Position numbers and translations under genes: made by a program. The notes under the pieces are model-generated. The model saw nothing but the letters and a program-made list of their open reading frames with translations, was not told where the DNA came from and did not search any database. From the IMG/VR virus record IMGVR_UViG_3300006186_000001, positions 1 to 39,840 of that record: DNA of 39,840 nt; one strand, 5' to 3'. Positions 20,966 through 27,563 of the stretch are shown piece after piece. Source of the DNA: a virus. Position 1 is the stretch's first letter; each line of letters starts with the position of its first letter.

Positions 20966-21577
20966 TTATGCCGCCGAGAATTTGCCGTAGGCCGAACCCG
21001 TACCATATTGGCCGTAGGCTGAAGCAAACTGGTTGATCGTGTTGTTCGCAATATTACCCTGATTAATGGCATTTGCGGCATTTGCCTGCCCAGCTGCCAG
21101 CGTATTGGCCGCTGACGCGTTGGCGTAATTCTGCCCCGCCGCTGCCGTACCCGCCGCTGCCGACTGCCCCAGCGACTGCTGTCCTGCGATCTTGTTGTAA
21201 TAATTGTTGTACTGCTGCGAGGCGACACCAGAGGCGTAATTCAGCAAATCCTTACCATATCCAGTTGAATTCAGCACACCACGAGCCGCCGCCGACTTGT
21301 CCAGCCCCGCGATGCCCTGGTTCAATGTGAACTGGTAATCAGGCGATGCGGTGAATGACGTATAGTCGCCCGAGTTAAGCGCATTGATCTGATTCGTAGC
21401 GTTAACGCCCTGCTGAGCATAAGGCTGTAGATCCTCGCGCGTCTGGTTGTACATCTGAAGCTGCGTAGCCGAGGCATTCTTGGCGGCGTTGGACGACGAT
21501 TTGGCGGCGTTGGACGAAGCGTTGGAGCTAATCGCGGCACCCGCAACTGCCGCCGACCCAGCAATAGCGATTGCCAT
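20966..21577 (-). CDS. Small ejection protein (gp7-like, 203 aa)
   Basis: Extremely Ala/Ser/Asn/Gln-rich: a hydrophobic N-terminus (A-I-A-I-A-G-S-A-A-V-A-G-A-A-I) followed by N-A-S-S-N-A-A-K-S-S-S-N-A-A repeats. The motif S-P-D-Y-Q-F-T-L-N-Q-G-I-A-G-L-D-K-S-A-A-A-R-G is very common in podophage internal proteins. This matches P22 gp7-type, the first of the three ejected proteins. The low-complexity composition limits confidence in finer homology. Confidence 0.82.
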   Translation of the reverse strand: MAIAIAGSAAVAGAAISSNASSNAAKSSSNAAKNASATQLQMYNQTREDLQPYAQQGVNATNQINALNSGDYTSFTASPDYQFTLNQGIAGLDKSAAARGVLNSTGYGKDLLNYASGVASQQYNNYYNKIAGQQSLGQSAAAGTAAAGQNYANASAANTLAAGQANAANAINQGNIANNTINQFASAYGQYGTGSAYGKFSAA

Positions 21578-21580
21578 GAC

Positions 21581-22036
21581 TTAATCTCCTATGTACTTAG
21601 TGAAAACACGTTCTGTCGCATGAAATCCCTGCGACTCAAACAGCGCCGAGTGATCGTGTGAGATCTTCGTCGCATTGATGATTTTCTTTACCCCTCGACG
21701 CTTCAATTCGCGCTCGACATACACGAACAGTTCCGTTCCGACACCCGACTTTCGATGCTCGGGCGCGACGTAATAGATGTCGTTGAAGGCGTGCAGTGTA
21801 CCGCTGTAGTGGAGATGACCCTTGATAAAACCGATCCAGTAGGCCGCAACCTGGCCCTTGTCACGACCCACAGCGATGAACAATTCGCCGGACGCATCAG
21901 CCATCTCATATCGGTCATAGTCCACATCCAGGGGAATTTTATCGCGATGTTTCGCCAGTTCTTCCCAGTGACGCGGCCACAGTTCTTCCGCGTCAGGCGC
22001 GTAAACGGACCATGGCTCGACCGCAAACGTGATCAT
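21581..22036 (-). CDS. GNAT-family N-acetyltransferase (151 aa)
   Basis: The acetyl-CoA-binding motif is visible: strand I-Y-Y-V-A-P-E-H followed by R-K-S-G-V-G (residues 95-100, pattern RxxGxG) and the helix T-E-L-F-V-Y-V-E-R-E-L. A strand-helix end has L-F-E-S-Q-G-F-H, as in GNAT motif B. The substrate is unknown. It sits between tail gp10-like and ejection genes with an oxygenase, suggesting modification of a virion protein or a host target. The preceding 22-aa ORF couples to it by ATGA. Confidence 0.85.
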   Translation of the reverse strand: MITFAVEPWSVYAPDAEELWPRHWEELAKHRDKIPLDVDYDRYEMADASGELFIAVGRDKGQVAAYWIGFIKGHLHYSGTLHAFNDIYYVAPEHRKSGVGTELFVYVERELKRRGVKKIINATKISHDHSALFESQGFHATERVFTKYIGD

Positions 22037-22101
22037 TCCAGCACCGAACGCATCAGGGCTTCGAAGAATTCTTCGCCGTCTTCAAGGTCGTAGTAGCTCA
22101 T
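22033..22101 (-). CDS. 22-aa acidic micropeptide
   Basis: The micro-ORF has ATGA overlaps at both ends (with the 67-aa gene and the GNAT gene) and a good GTGAGGAA ribosome site. It is strongly acidic (D-L-E-D-G-E-E-F-F-E-A-L-M) and amphipathic-helical. Either it is a functional micropeptide or a coupling cistron that carries ribosomes into the acetyltransferase gene. Its codon structure and exact fit make a chance ORF less likely. Confidence 0.5.
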   Translation of the reverse strand: MSYYDLEDGEEFFEALMRSVLE

Positions 22102-22301
22102 TTCCTCACCCCATCTTTGTGGTTATGACGCCTCATCATCGCGGTCGAACGGTTGTTCCTGTCGGCCCTGAATTGCACCCTTCCTTTGTAAACACGAAAG
22201 TCCAAGGTGTGTACCAATCCACAGTCACAACATGCCAGCTTGTAACCCGTTCTTACAGGTTGAACCCATTCTCCGGGAGCTGGCCTCGTATATACGGTCA
22301 T
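22098..22301 (-). CDS. Conserved phage protein, CCDCG type (67 aa)
   Basis: Start at 22301 after GGTGAGG, 4 nt behind the oxygenase stop. The motif L-A-C-C-D-C-G-L-V-H-T-L-D-F-R-V near residues 22-37 is followed by a basic end (R-V-Q-F-R-A-D-R-N-N-R-S-T-A-M-M-R-R). The Cys/His cluster could bind one metal ion. This small protein type recurs in phages near virion genes but has no known role. Confidence 0.72.
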   Translation of the reverse strand: MTVYTRPAPGEWVQPVRTGYKLACCDCGLVHTLDFRVYKGRVQFRADRNNRSTAMMRRHNHKDGVRK

Positions 22302-22305
22302 AGCC

Positions 22306-22884
22306 TCACCTACTAGTCCGAATATCAACAATCATATGAATACGGTCATCAGCGGAGTTGTTGATCACCGTGTGGACTTCCTTGTTGTTGAACCAGTACC
22401 AAAAACCCGTCTTCATGTAGGTTTCTTCATCCCCCGCACGGAACACAACACCGGGAGTGGACTGCAAGACCAAATGGAACCGCGAGTAATAATCCGCATG
22501 TGCCGGAGTATCCGCATGGGGCGTAATCGAACCACCCGGTTCCAGCTTATTGATCATCACCCGACCAAGTCGCTCGCCGCCGACGTAATGCATCAGATTC
22601 ATCACCAGAGGCCGTGCCTCGGTCAGAATCTTGTACTCAGGATGGTCAACGCTCTCGTGCTGACGATCCGAAGTCAGATATGCCTTAACATCCTCCTCCG
22701 ACATCGTTGAACCGTCTTCGATGACCGGCCAACGCAGAAAAATCGTCTTCATGCAGCCGAACGGGACGCCCTGGTTGTAATCCCGGAGAAACGTGTCCTT
22801 CTCCCACAACTCTGGACGCCTCTTCACCGCCAGGAGCAGCGGCATGATATCGATGTTTCCGGCGATCTCCTGAAAATGGTTCAT
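22306..22884 (-). CDS. Aspartyl/asparaginyl beta-hydroxylase-like 2-oxoglutarate oxygenase (192 aa)
   Basis: Fe(II)/2-oxoglutarate-dependent double-stranded beta-helix enzyme. Metal ligands fit HxD...H: His123 and Asp125 (T-P-H-A-D-T-P-A-H-A-D-Y) and His171 (N-K-E-V-H-T-V-I-N-N-S), with Arg182 in R-I-H-M-I-V-D placed to bind 2-oxoglutarate. L-E-P-G-G-S-I-T-P-H is typical of Asp/Asn hydroxylases. The family hydroxylates Asp/Asn in proteins. Here it lies inside the virion-assembly module, coupled to gp10-like upstream, so a virion protein is a plausible substrate (inference). Confidence 0.85.
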   Translation of the reverse strand: MNHFQEIAGNIDIMPLLLAVKRRPELWEKDTFLRDYNQGVPFGCMKTIFLRWPVIEDGSTMSEEDVKAYLTSDRQHESVDHPEYKILTEARPLVMNLMHYVGGERLGRVMINKLEPGGSITPHADTPAHADYYSRFHLVLQSTPGVVFRAGDEETYMKTGFWYWFNNKEVHTVINNSADDRIHMIVDIRTSR

Positions 22885-24281
22885 GCGAACGCACCGGATG
22901 CACTGATAATGTCTCGTTTGACATTTGACGACACCATAATCTCGTAAACCCTCTGGTAAAACGATCCAAGACGGGTAAATCTCACCCTATACCCACGATT
23001 ATTGATATCTTCCAGCGAGATCTGCCGGTAATTCGACCACGTATATCCGTTGTCATCAGAATACCGCAAATTCACGCACGAATCCCCATCGACCGGCCCC
23101 CTGCCCGTGTCCATGACGATTTCCAGTGCGGCATTTTTTACCCGGTTCTGGTTGGACGACAGATAAGAAGTCCGGCGCATCGCCACGAGCGGCGCACCAT
23201 TCTCGGTATATTCGTCCCAATCAAGGTGATAGATATTTCCGTTGGCAAAATCCGTGCCATACCATCCGCCGTTCCAGTAAATAGCGTCATTCACGCGCCA
23301 CCGGGTCAGCCCATGCGACTCACGGCGGTGCCAAAGACCCGATGAAACATCGAATCCCCAGGTATGGCCGTCGGGAAAGTCCAGGTAAAACACCGAGTGC
23401 CCCCGGTCAATCCACACGAAGGCCTTGGCGCTTGCCAGGTTGAGACCGTCAATCGCCTGCTCGATGGCATGCGTGGATACCCGCGTGGGTGCATACCCCG
23501 ATCCTGCCGAATACACGATCCCATCGTTACCCAGCCAGTAAACCGTGTTATCCATACGCGCGAAACAGTAACGACCCGCCACGCCCTTCTCGATGACAGT
23601 TCCTTTATTTGGCTGGAACGCTATGTCGTTCGAACCGGTGTCCTGAAAATGCTCAATCGTGCGCTGGCCGAATACCCAGACCTCAGAGTGCGATACAAGC
23701 AACCCTAAGATCCCATCAGGCGCGGATTCCGCTGAGTACCGATTGGTGTCATCGTACGATGTCGCGTTCGCCAAGTCAGAGGTAAACCAATACCGCCCAA
23801 GCGGCTCGACGGCGCAGATGTAACTATCGATGTAACCCGCCGAGAACGCCCCAGGAAACGCATCATCGGTGATCTGCGTAAACGTCTTGGCGTAGGTATT
23901 CCACACAAATCCATCGGACCCGGTGAAAATCACGACCTCGTTGCCTCCTGCAATCTGGTTGTGCTCCATATCAACCGGGCCAGAACCGGGAACAGTTCCA
24001 CGTGAAACAGCACTGGAATCAGGCTGGATCTCGTAGAGCGTCGTGCCGTTGACGACGAACAACGTGCCTTCGCAGTTATGCCAGCCACGGCTACCGAATG
24101 AGCCACCCAGCGCCTTGAACAGCCTGAGTCCGGGGCATCCACGCAGGACACCCTTAGCGCGCGCTTTGGGGTCTTCCGCAGGCTCGGGAAGGAAGTTGAC
24201 GCAGTCCTGAAGGTCGAATGCCTTCGTCTCGTCGGTGAACGATCCGCCGAAGATGTCCAGAGGGGCGAGCGGAAGGCTCAT
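22881..24281 (-). CDS. P22 gp10-like tail/DNA stabilisation protein (466 aa)
   Basis: N-terminal L-D-I-F-G-G-S-F-T-D-E-T-K-A-F-D and C-V-N-F-L-P-E-P-A-E near 7-37 resemble the start of P22 gp10-type packaged-DNA stabilisation proteins. Length (466) is close to P22 gp10 (472). The body is a beta-rich, Trp/Tyr-rich propeller-like repeat (W-F-T-S-D-L-A, W-V-F-G-Q-R-T-I-E-H-F, V-Y-W-L-G-N-D-G-I). It forms part of the tail hub that closes the portal after packaging. ATGA overlaps on both sides. A separate gp26-like tail needle is not seen. Confidence 0.87.
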   Translation of the reverse strand: MSLPLAPLDIFGGSFTDETKAFDLQDCVNFLPEPAEDPKARAKGVLRGCPGLRLFKALGGSFGSRGWHNCEGTLFVVNGTTLYEIQPDSSAVSRGTVPGSGPVDMEHNQIAGGNEVVIFTGSDGFVWNTYAKTFTQITDDAFPGAFSAGYIDSYICAVEPLGRYWFTSDLANATSYDDTNRYSAESAPDGILGLLVSHSEVWVFGQRTIEHFQDTGSNDIAFQPNKGTVIEKGVAGRYCFARMDNTVYWLGNDGIVYSAGSGYAPTRVSTHAIEQAIDGLNLASAKAFVWIDRGHSVFYLDFPDGHTWGFDVSSGLWHRRESHGLTRWRVNDAIYWNGGWYGTDFANGNIYHLDWDEYTENGAPLVAMRRTSYLSSNQNRVKNAALEIVMDTGRGPVDGDSCVNLRYSDDNGYTWSNYRQISLEDINNRGYRVRFTRLGSFYQRVYEIMVSSNVKRDIISASGAFA

Positions 24282-24700
24282 CGACGGAACCCGTAACCGT
24301 CATAATAAACGTTGTATCCGTACCATCCATTCGACGGCGCAATCGTGTAATTCGCCGCCGACAACGGCATTTCCGTGAGACGACGTGCCGCCAGGTTCTG
24401 CCGCAACTGAGACGCCATCAATACAACCGTGCCAGGCGCTTCCATATCCCACTCAGGCGCCAACCTAACAGCCAGGTTATACACGATAGCCGATTCGTCT
24501 TCGCGCGGCACAGGGATGGGATCAGATGGGTTTTCGACGTCAGTCCAACCTGTGGCGGTGCCTTCGGATTCCCACTCGATCATCATCGAGTTAAGTTCTT
24601 CCAAGGCCGTCTCGAAATCCACGGCCGTCGCGGACTCGCCAGCGTCGATAACCCCGATCTTGCGGAGTGCCCGCGTCACGATTTTTGAAACCGTCGTCAT
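24278..24700 (-). CDS. P22 gp4-like tail accessory factor (140 aa)
   Basis: The true start is ATG 24700, with GGGAG upstream; longer frames give an improbable Arg-rich leader. T-V-S-K-I-V-T-R-A-L-R-K-I-G-V-I-D-A-G-E-S is the classic start of podophage head-tail adaptor gp4, and the protein has M-M-I-E-W-E-S-E-G and A-V-R-L-A-P-E-W. gp4 binds under the portal and recruits gp10. Shorter than P22 gp4 (166 aa), since the extra C-terminal domain seems absent. Confidence 0.88.
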   Translation of the reverse strand: MTTVSKIVTRALRKIGVIDAGESATAVDFETALEELNSMMIEWESEGTATGWTDVENPSDPIPVPREDESAIVYNLAVRLAPEWDMEAPGTVVLMASQLRQNLAARRLTEMPLSAANYTIAPSNGWYGYNVYYDGYGFRR

Positions 24701-24711
24701 AACACTCCCCA

Positions 24712-24742
24712 CATAAAGAAACCGGGCCATTGCGACCCGGTT
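24712..24742 (-). terminator. Hairpin terminator/attenuator before gp4-like gene
   Basis: On the minus strand AACCGGG pairs with CCCGGTT (plus 24720-24742) around a 9-nt loop, followed by TTTCTTTAT. A 7-bp GC-rich stem plus a U-rich tail makes a plausible moderate intrinsic terminator between the head genes and the tail genes. It could lower tail-gene transcription relative to coat. Confidence 0.6.
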
Positions 24743-24752
24743 CCATTTTACC

Positions 24753-25121
24753 TTACTTCTTGGATTTCGGCTCAGCGGCGTGCTGGACGACCTCAACGCG
24801 CATATCGGCCTTCGGCTGGGCCTGCGGGGCGTTCTTCTCCGCCTCGGCACGTGCCTTTTCAGCCTCTTCGGCCTGCTTGGCATCCTTTTCAGCCTTGGCA
24901 TCGGCGGCTACCTTCGCCTGATCGGCTGCGGCATTCGCCTGCTCCTGAAGCTCTTCCGAGTTCCAGTCGGCACCATTCGCCATCTTGCCTTCCGGGTCCT
25001 TCCAGCCCTTACCCTGACGATCTTCCACGTCATCGGCGTGCACGAGTTCGACGTGGTTGGTATCCGGGTTGACGAGGTAACGTGCGTGCTTCTCGTCAGC
25101 CTTTTTCTTTGCAGTGGTCAT
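24753..25121 (-). CDS. Ala/Lys/Glu-rich helical protein between coat and tail genes (122 aa)
   Basis: The N-terminus is basic (T-T-A-K-K-K-A-D-E-K-H-A-R-Y). Residues 15-50 include V-N-P-D-T-N-H-V-E-L-V-H. From ~56 to ~100 it is one long Ala/Glu/Lys helix (A-D-Q-A-K-V-A-A-D-A-K-A-E-K-D-A-K), then a Pro-containing tail. It lies with structural genes and may be a minor capsid or scaffolding-like component. No family is recognised. Confidence 0.7.
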   Translation of the reverse strand: MTTAKKKADEKHARYLVNPDTNHVELVHADDVEDRQGKGWKDPEGKMANGADWNSEELQEQANAAADQAKVAADAKAEKDAKQAEEAEKARAEAEKNAPQAQPKADMRVEVVQHAAEPKSKK

Positions 25122-25190
25122 GTTCTATCTCCGGTAGATAGGGCGGGCGCCCTGTAAAATCCTGGAACACCCGCCGTATCCATGCAGTGA

Positions 25191-25391
25191 TTACGCCGTG
25201 GTCTTGACCAGATTCAGCGAGGCGAGAGCCTGGACGATCTGAGTCGTGGTCGCCGAACCAAGCGACAGGGTCGGCTGAATAGCCGGAACGCCACCGAAGA
25301 ACGCATCCTTGGAGGTGGTGTCCCGACCCATGACGGCACCATCGGTGGTACCAGGGGCGGTGTGGAACGTGAGATCGTGAGTGATAGCCAT
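25191..25391 (-). CDS. Head fibre-like small capsid protein (66 aa)
   Basis: Contains F-F-G-G-V-P-A-I-Q-P near 32-41 and ends with T-Q-I-V-Q-A-L-A-S-L-N-L-V-K. The (G/A)FFG..P..QP ... AL..L.LV layout is that of small head-fibre/capsid-decoration proteins encoded beside phage coat genes. It follows the coat gene by ~10 bp. It probably sits on the capsid surface (inference). Confidence 0.72.
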   Translation of the reverse strand: MAITHDLTFHTAPGTTDGAVMGRDTTSKDAFFGGVPAIQPTLSLGSATTTQIVQALASLNLVKTTA

Positions 25392-25401
25392 GTCTATCTC
25401 C

Positions 25402-26589
25402 TTACAGGGTCGGGTTGTTCGGTACGCGGATCGCCAGTTCCGGACGGAGCACCGCCGAGCCGAAGATCACATCGACGCGGGTAATGAACATGTCGTTCAC
25501 CGTGTCGAAGTCGTTGATGGTACGCAGAGAAATGCCCTGGAAGCTGGCACGGGCGGCATCCTTCTTCGGCGGGAGCGGAAGGTCGGCGGTCGCAAACACG
25601 AACGCGTCACGCGCGAACGCGACGTTCTCGCCCCAGGTCTGACCCGAGGTGCCGAAGACCGAAACCTGCGCATTGTCTGCCGGAGCCGCCGAGACGTTCT
25701 GGTACTCACCAGTGGTCACGATAGCCGGGCTGATCGACACCGTACCACCGCCACCGGAAAACGCTGCCGTCACGGTGAACTGCTTCAGATAACCGAGCGG
25801 AGCCTTGGTCTGCGACTGCACGTCGAATACGCCGGCAATGGTGATGACATCACCCACCGTAAGCGTACCAGTACCCGTATCCACAATGAGCGACGATCCG
25901 GTCTGGCCCGCACCATTCACCAGATAAGAACCGTTCGCGGTACCACGCGTATGCGTCGGCATCAGCGAGGACGAATACCAGTCGAAACCACCCATGCGAC
26001 CCATCACGCCATCTTCGTACTGATTGGCGATCTGAGTCTGGCTGTTGAAGTACGTCTTGAACGCATCCGCCGCCTGACGCTGCGCGGAGTTGGTGGTCAT
26101 GAACGTACGCGGGCTGATGGGGGCCAGGTTGTTGTTGAGACGCTCCGTCGCTTGGAGCACCGTGGCATAGTCATCCAGCGCGCCGCCATCGCCCACGACA
26201 CCCGGAATACCCGGGATCACGTTAGCCATGACCGAACCTTCGATGGCTGCGGCCAAGTCGGTCATGCGCGGCTCGATGTAACGGTCGCGAATCTCGTCAA
26301 TCGAGAGCGCGTAGTCGGCGGAGGTCATGCCAAGATCAACGCCAAGCTGGTTGTTGATCTGAAGCGGGACGGTCTTGTCGTTGAGATCCTGAAGGTTCAT
26401 GACGCGACCATTACGGACGATGCCGTGACCGGGCACACGAATATTCAGTGTATCGCCAATCTTCGCGCCATTCTTCGCGAACGACGAGTCATACTGGCGG
26501 TTGATGCGCTTCAGGAAGCCGAGCTTTTCGGCGAGAACCATCAGGGACTCTTTGGTCACCATCTGGATAACGGCAGTGTTATTTGCCAT
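25402..26589 (-). CDS. P22-like major coat protein (395 aa)
   Basis: HK97-fold capsid protein of the P22 gp5 type. N-terminal helix A-V-I-Q-M-V-T-K-E-S-L-M-V-L, then G-D-T-L-N-I-R-V-P near 45-53, and L-G-V-D-L-G-M-T-S-A-D-Y-A-L-S-I-D-E-I as in P22 coat and relatives. A Gly/Thr-rich section (residues ~225-300) is the likely inserted I-domain. The C-terminus is F-G-S-A-V-L-R-P-E-L-A-I. Size is close to P22 (430 aa). A 414-aa antisense frame over this gene is a compositional shadow. Confidence 0.93.
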   Translation of the reverse strand: MANNTAVIQMVTKESLMVLAEKLGFLKRINRQYDSSFAKNGAKIGDTLNIRVPGHGIVRNGRVMNLQDLNDKTVPLQINNQLGVDLGMTSADYALSIDEIRDRYIEPRMTDLAAAIEGSVMANVIPGIPGVVGDGGALDDYATVLQATERLNNNLAPISPRTFMTTNSAQRQAADAFKTYFNSQTQIANQYEDGVMGRMGGFDWYSSSLMPTHTRGTANGSYLVNGAGQTGSSLIVDTGTGTLTVGDVITIAGVFDVQSQTKAPLGYLKQFTVTAAFSGGGGTVSISPAIVTTGEYQNVSAAPADNAQVSVFGTSGQTWGENVAFARDAFVFATADLPLPPKKDAARASFQGISLRTINDFDTVNDMFITRVDVIFGSAVLRPELAIRVPNNPTL

Positions 26590-26607
26590 GAGGTTGGTCC
26601 TTTAAAA

Positions 26608-27549
26608 TCAGAGGAAGCCGTTTGACTTACGGCGGGTTCGCTGCCTCTCCGCTGCGTAATCCTCCATGGTCATATCGGCAAGATTTCTCTTGACCGGTGC
26701 CGATGGATTCAACGTCTTGATCGGAGGTGGCGCCTGGGTGACTTTTTTCTCAGGCTGCTCACGCTCGACGGTATCGGTGAACTGGACTTCGGAGGGCTTG
26801 ATAAGGCCAGCCTCAATGCGCCCAAGGGCGACACCTACGGCATGCGGCTTCATCTGTGCGATTCGCGCAGCTTCTTCCGGGTTCTTTCCAAGGAAATACA
26901 GAAGCTCGTGGCCCACTTCGGAGTCGCGAATGACCTCTGCCATTACCTCAGTGACCGGAAGCGAAGGATTCAACGCCACTTCCTGAAAATCGGGATGATC
27001 TTCAGCAAAAGCGTCGGCCTTTTCCTTCCATGCCTTCGTCTTTTCCGCGACGGTTAGCTGCTCTTTCTGCTTTTCGTCATTCTCGCGAAACTTCTTAAGC
27101 TCCTGCGCGACGTTGTACGCCGTGGCAGCAGCCAAATAAGCCTCTTGATCGTAATCGAACTGCTCAAGGGTCGGCTTGGTGTCACTGGAAGGCTTGGATG
27201 GTGCCTCGGGACCGCTCTTACTGGCCTGTTGCGCCTTAAGCGCCTCAGCACGCCAGTAATCCCTCTCCTGCTCAGCCGTCTTCGAACGCGCTGTCAGCTT
27301 ATCCAGCTTCTTCTGAACCCCTCGCGGCGTTTTCGCCTTGCCAGGTTCGCCGGGCTGCTGTTCGCCCCCTACTTCATCACCGGCTTCGTCGCCGTGCTCG
27401 TCATCGCTTACTTCTTCTGACCCTTGGGAAGGATCAACCGGCTTGCCCGCCGTGGGTTGTTCCGATGCGACGGGCGTGCTCTTTACCGGAGCCTCACCCA
27501 ACGTATCGGAGGAACTTTCGACTTGGATACTATTCTGTTCGTCGGCCAT
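26608..27549 (-). CDS. Scaffolding protein (313 aa)
   Basis: It lies between portal and coat, as in P22. The protein is highly charged and largely disordered/helical: an acidic N-terminal third (E-E-V-S-D-D-E-H-G-D-E-A-G-D-E), a Lys/Glu coiled-coil middle, and a basic C-terminus (R-Q-R-T-R-R-K-S-N-G-F), which in scaffolds binds coat. I use the ATG at 27549; a TTG two codons earlier is possible. It is expected to leave the procapsid at maturation. Confidence 0.88.
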   Translation of the reverse strand: MADEQNSIQVESSSDTLGEAPVKSTPVASEQPTAGKPVDPSQGSEEVSDDEHGDEAGDEVGGEQQPGEPGKAKTPRGVQKKLDKLTARSKTAEQERDYWRAEALKAQQASKSGPEAPSKPSSDTKPTLEQFDYDQEAYLAAATAYNVAQELKKFRENDEKQKEQLTVAEKTKAWKEKADAFAEDHPDFQEVALNPSLPVTEVMAEVIRDSEVGHELLYFLGKNPEEAARIAQMKPHAVGVALGRIEAGLIKPSEVQFTDTVEREQPEKKVTQAPPPIKTLNPSAPVKRNLADMTMEDYAAERQRTRRKSNGFL

Positions 27550-27563
27550 TTTCAATATACCTA

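Noticed and set aside
22915-22960. TTGACA sequence on the plus strand within the gp10-like gene
   Set aside because: It lies inside a coding region on the opposite strand, with no good -10 and no rightward gene after it.
24701-24901. N-terminal extension of the gp4-like gene
   Set aside because: Arg/Pro-rich leader overlapping the upstream gene and the hairpin; ATG 24700 has a proper ribosome site and the family's normal start.
25381-26625. 414-aa plus-strand frame over the coat gene
   Set aside because: It is antisense to an unmistakable coat protein and its product is Arg/His-rich low-complexity sequence; this is a codon-bias shadow.
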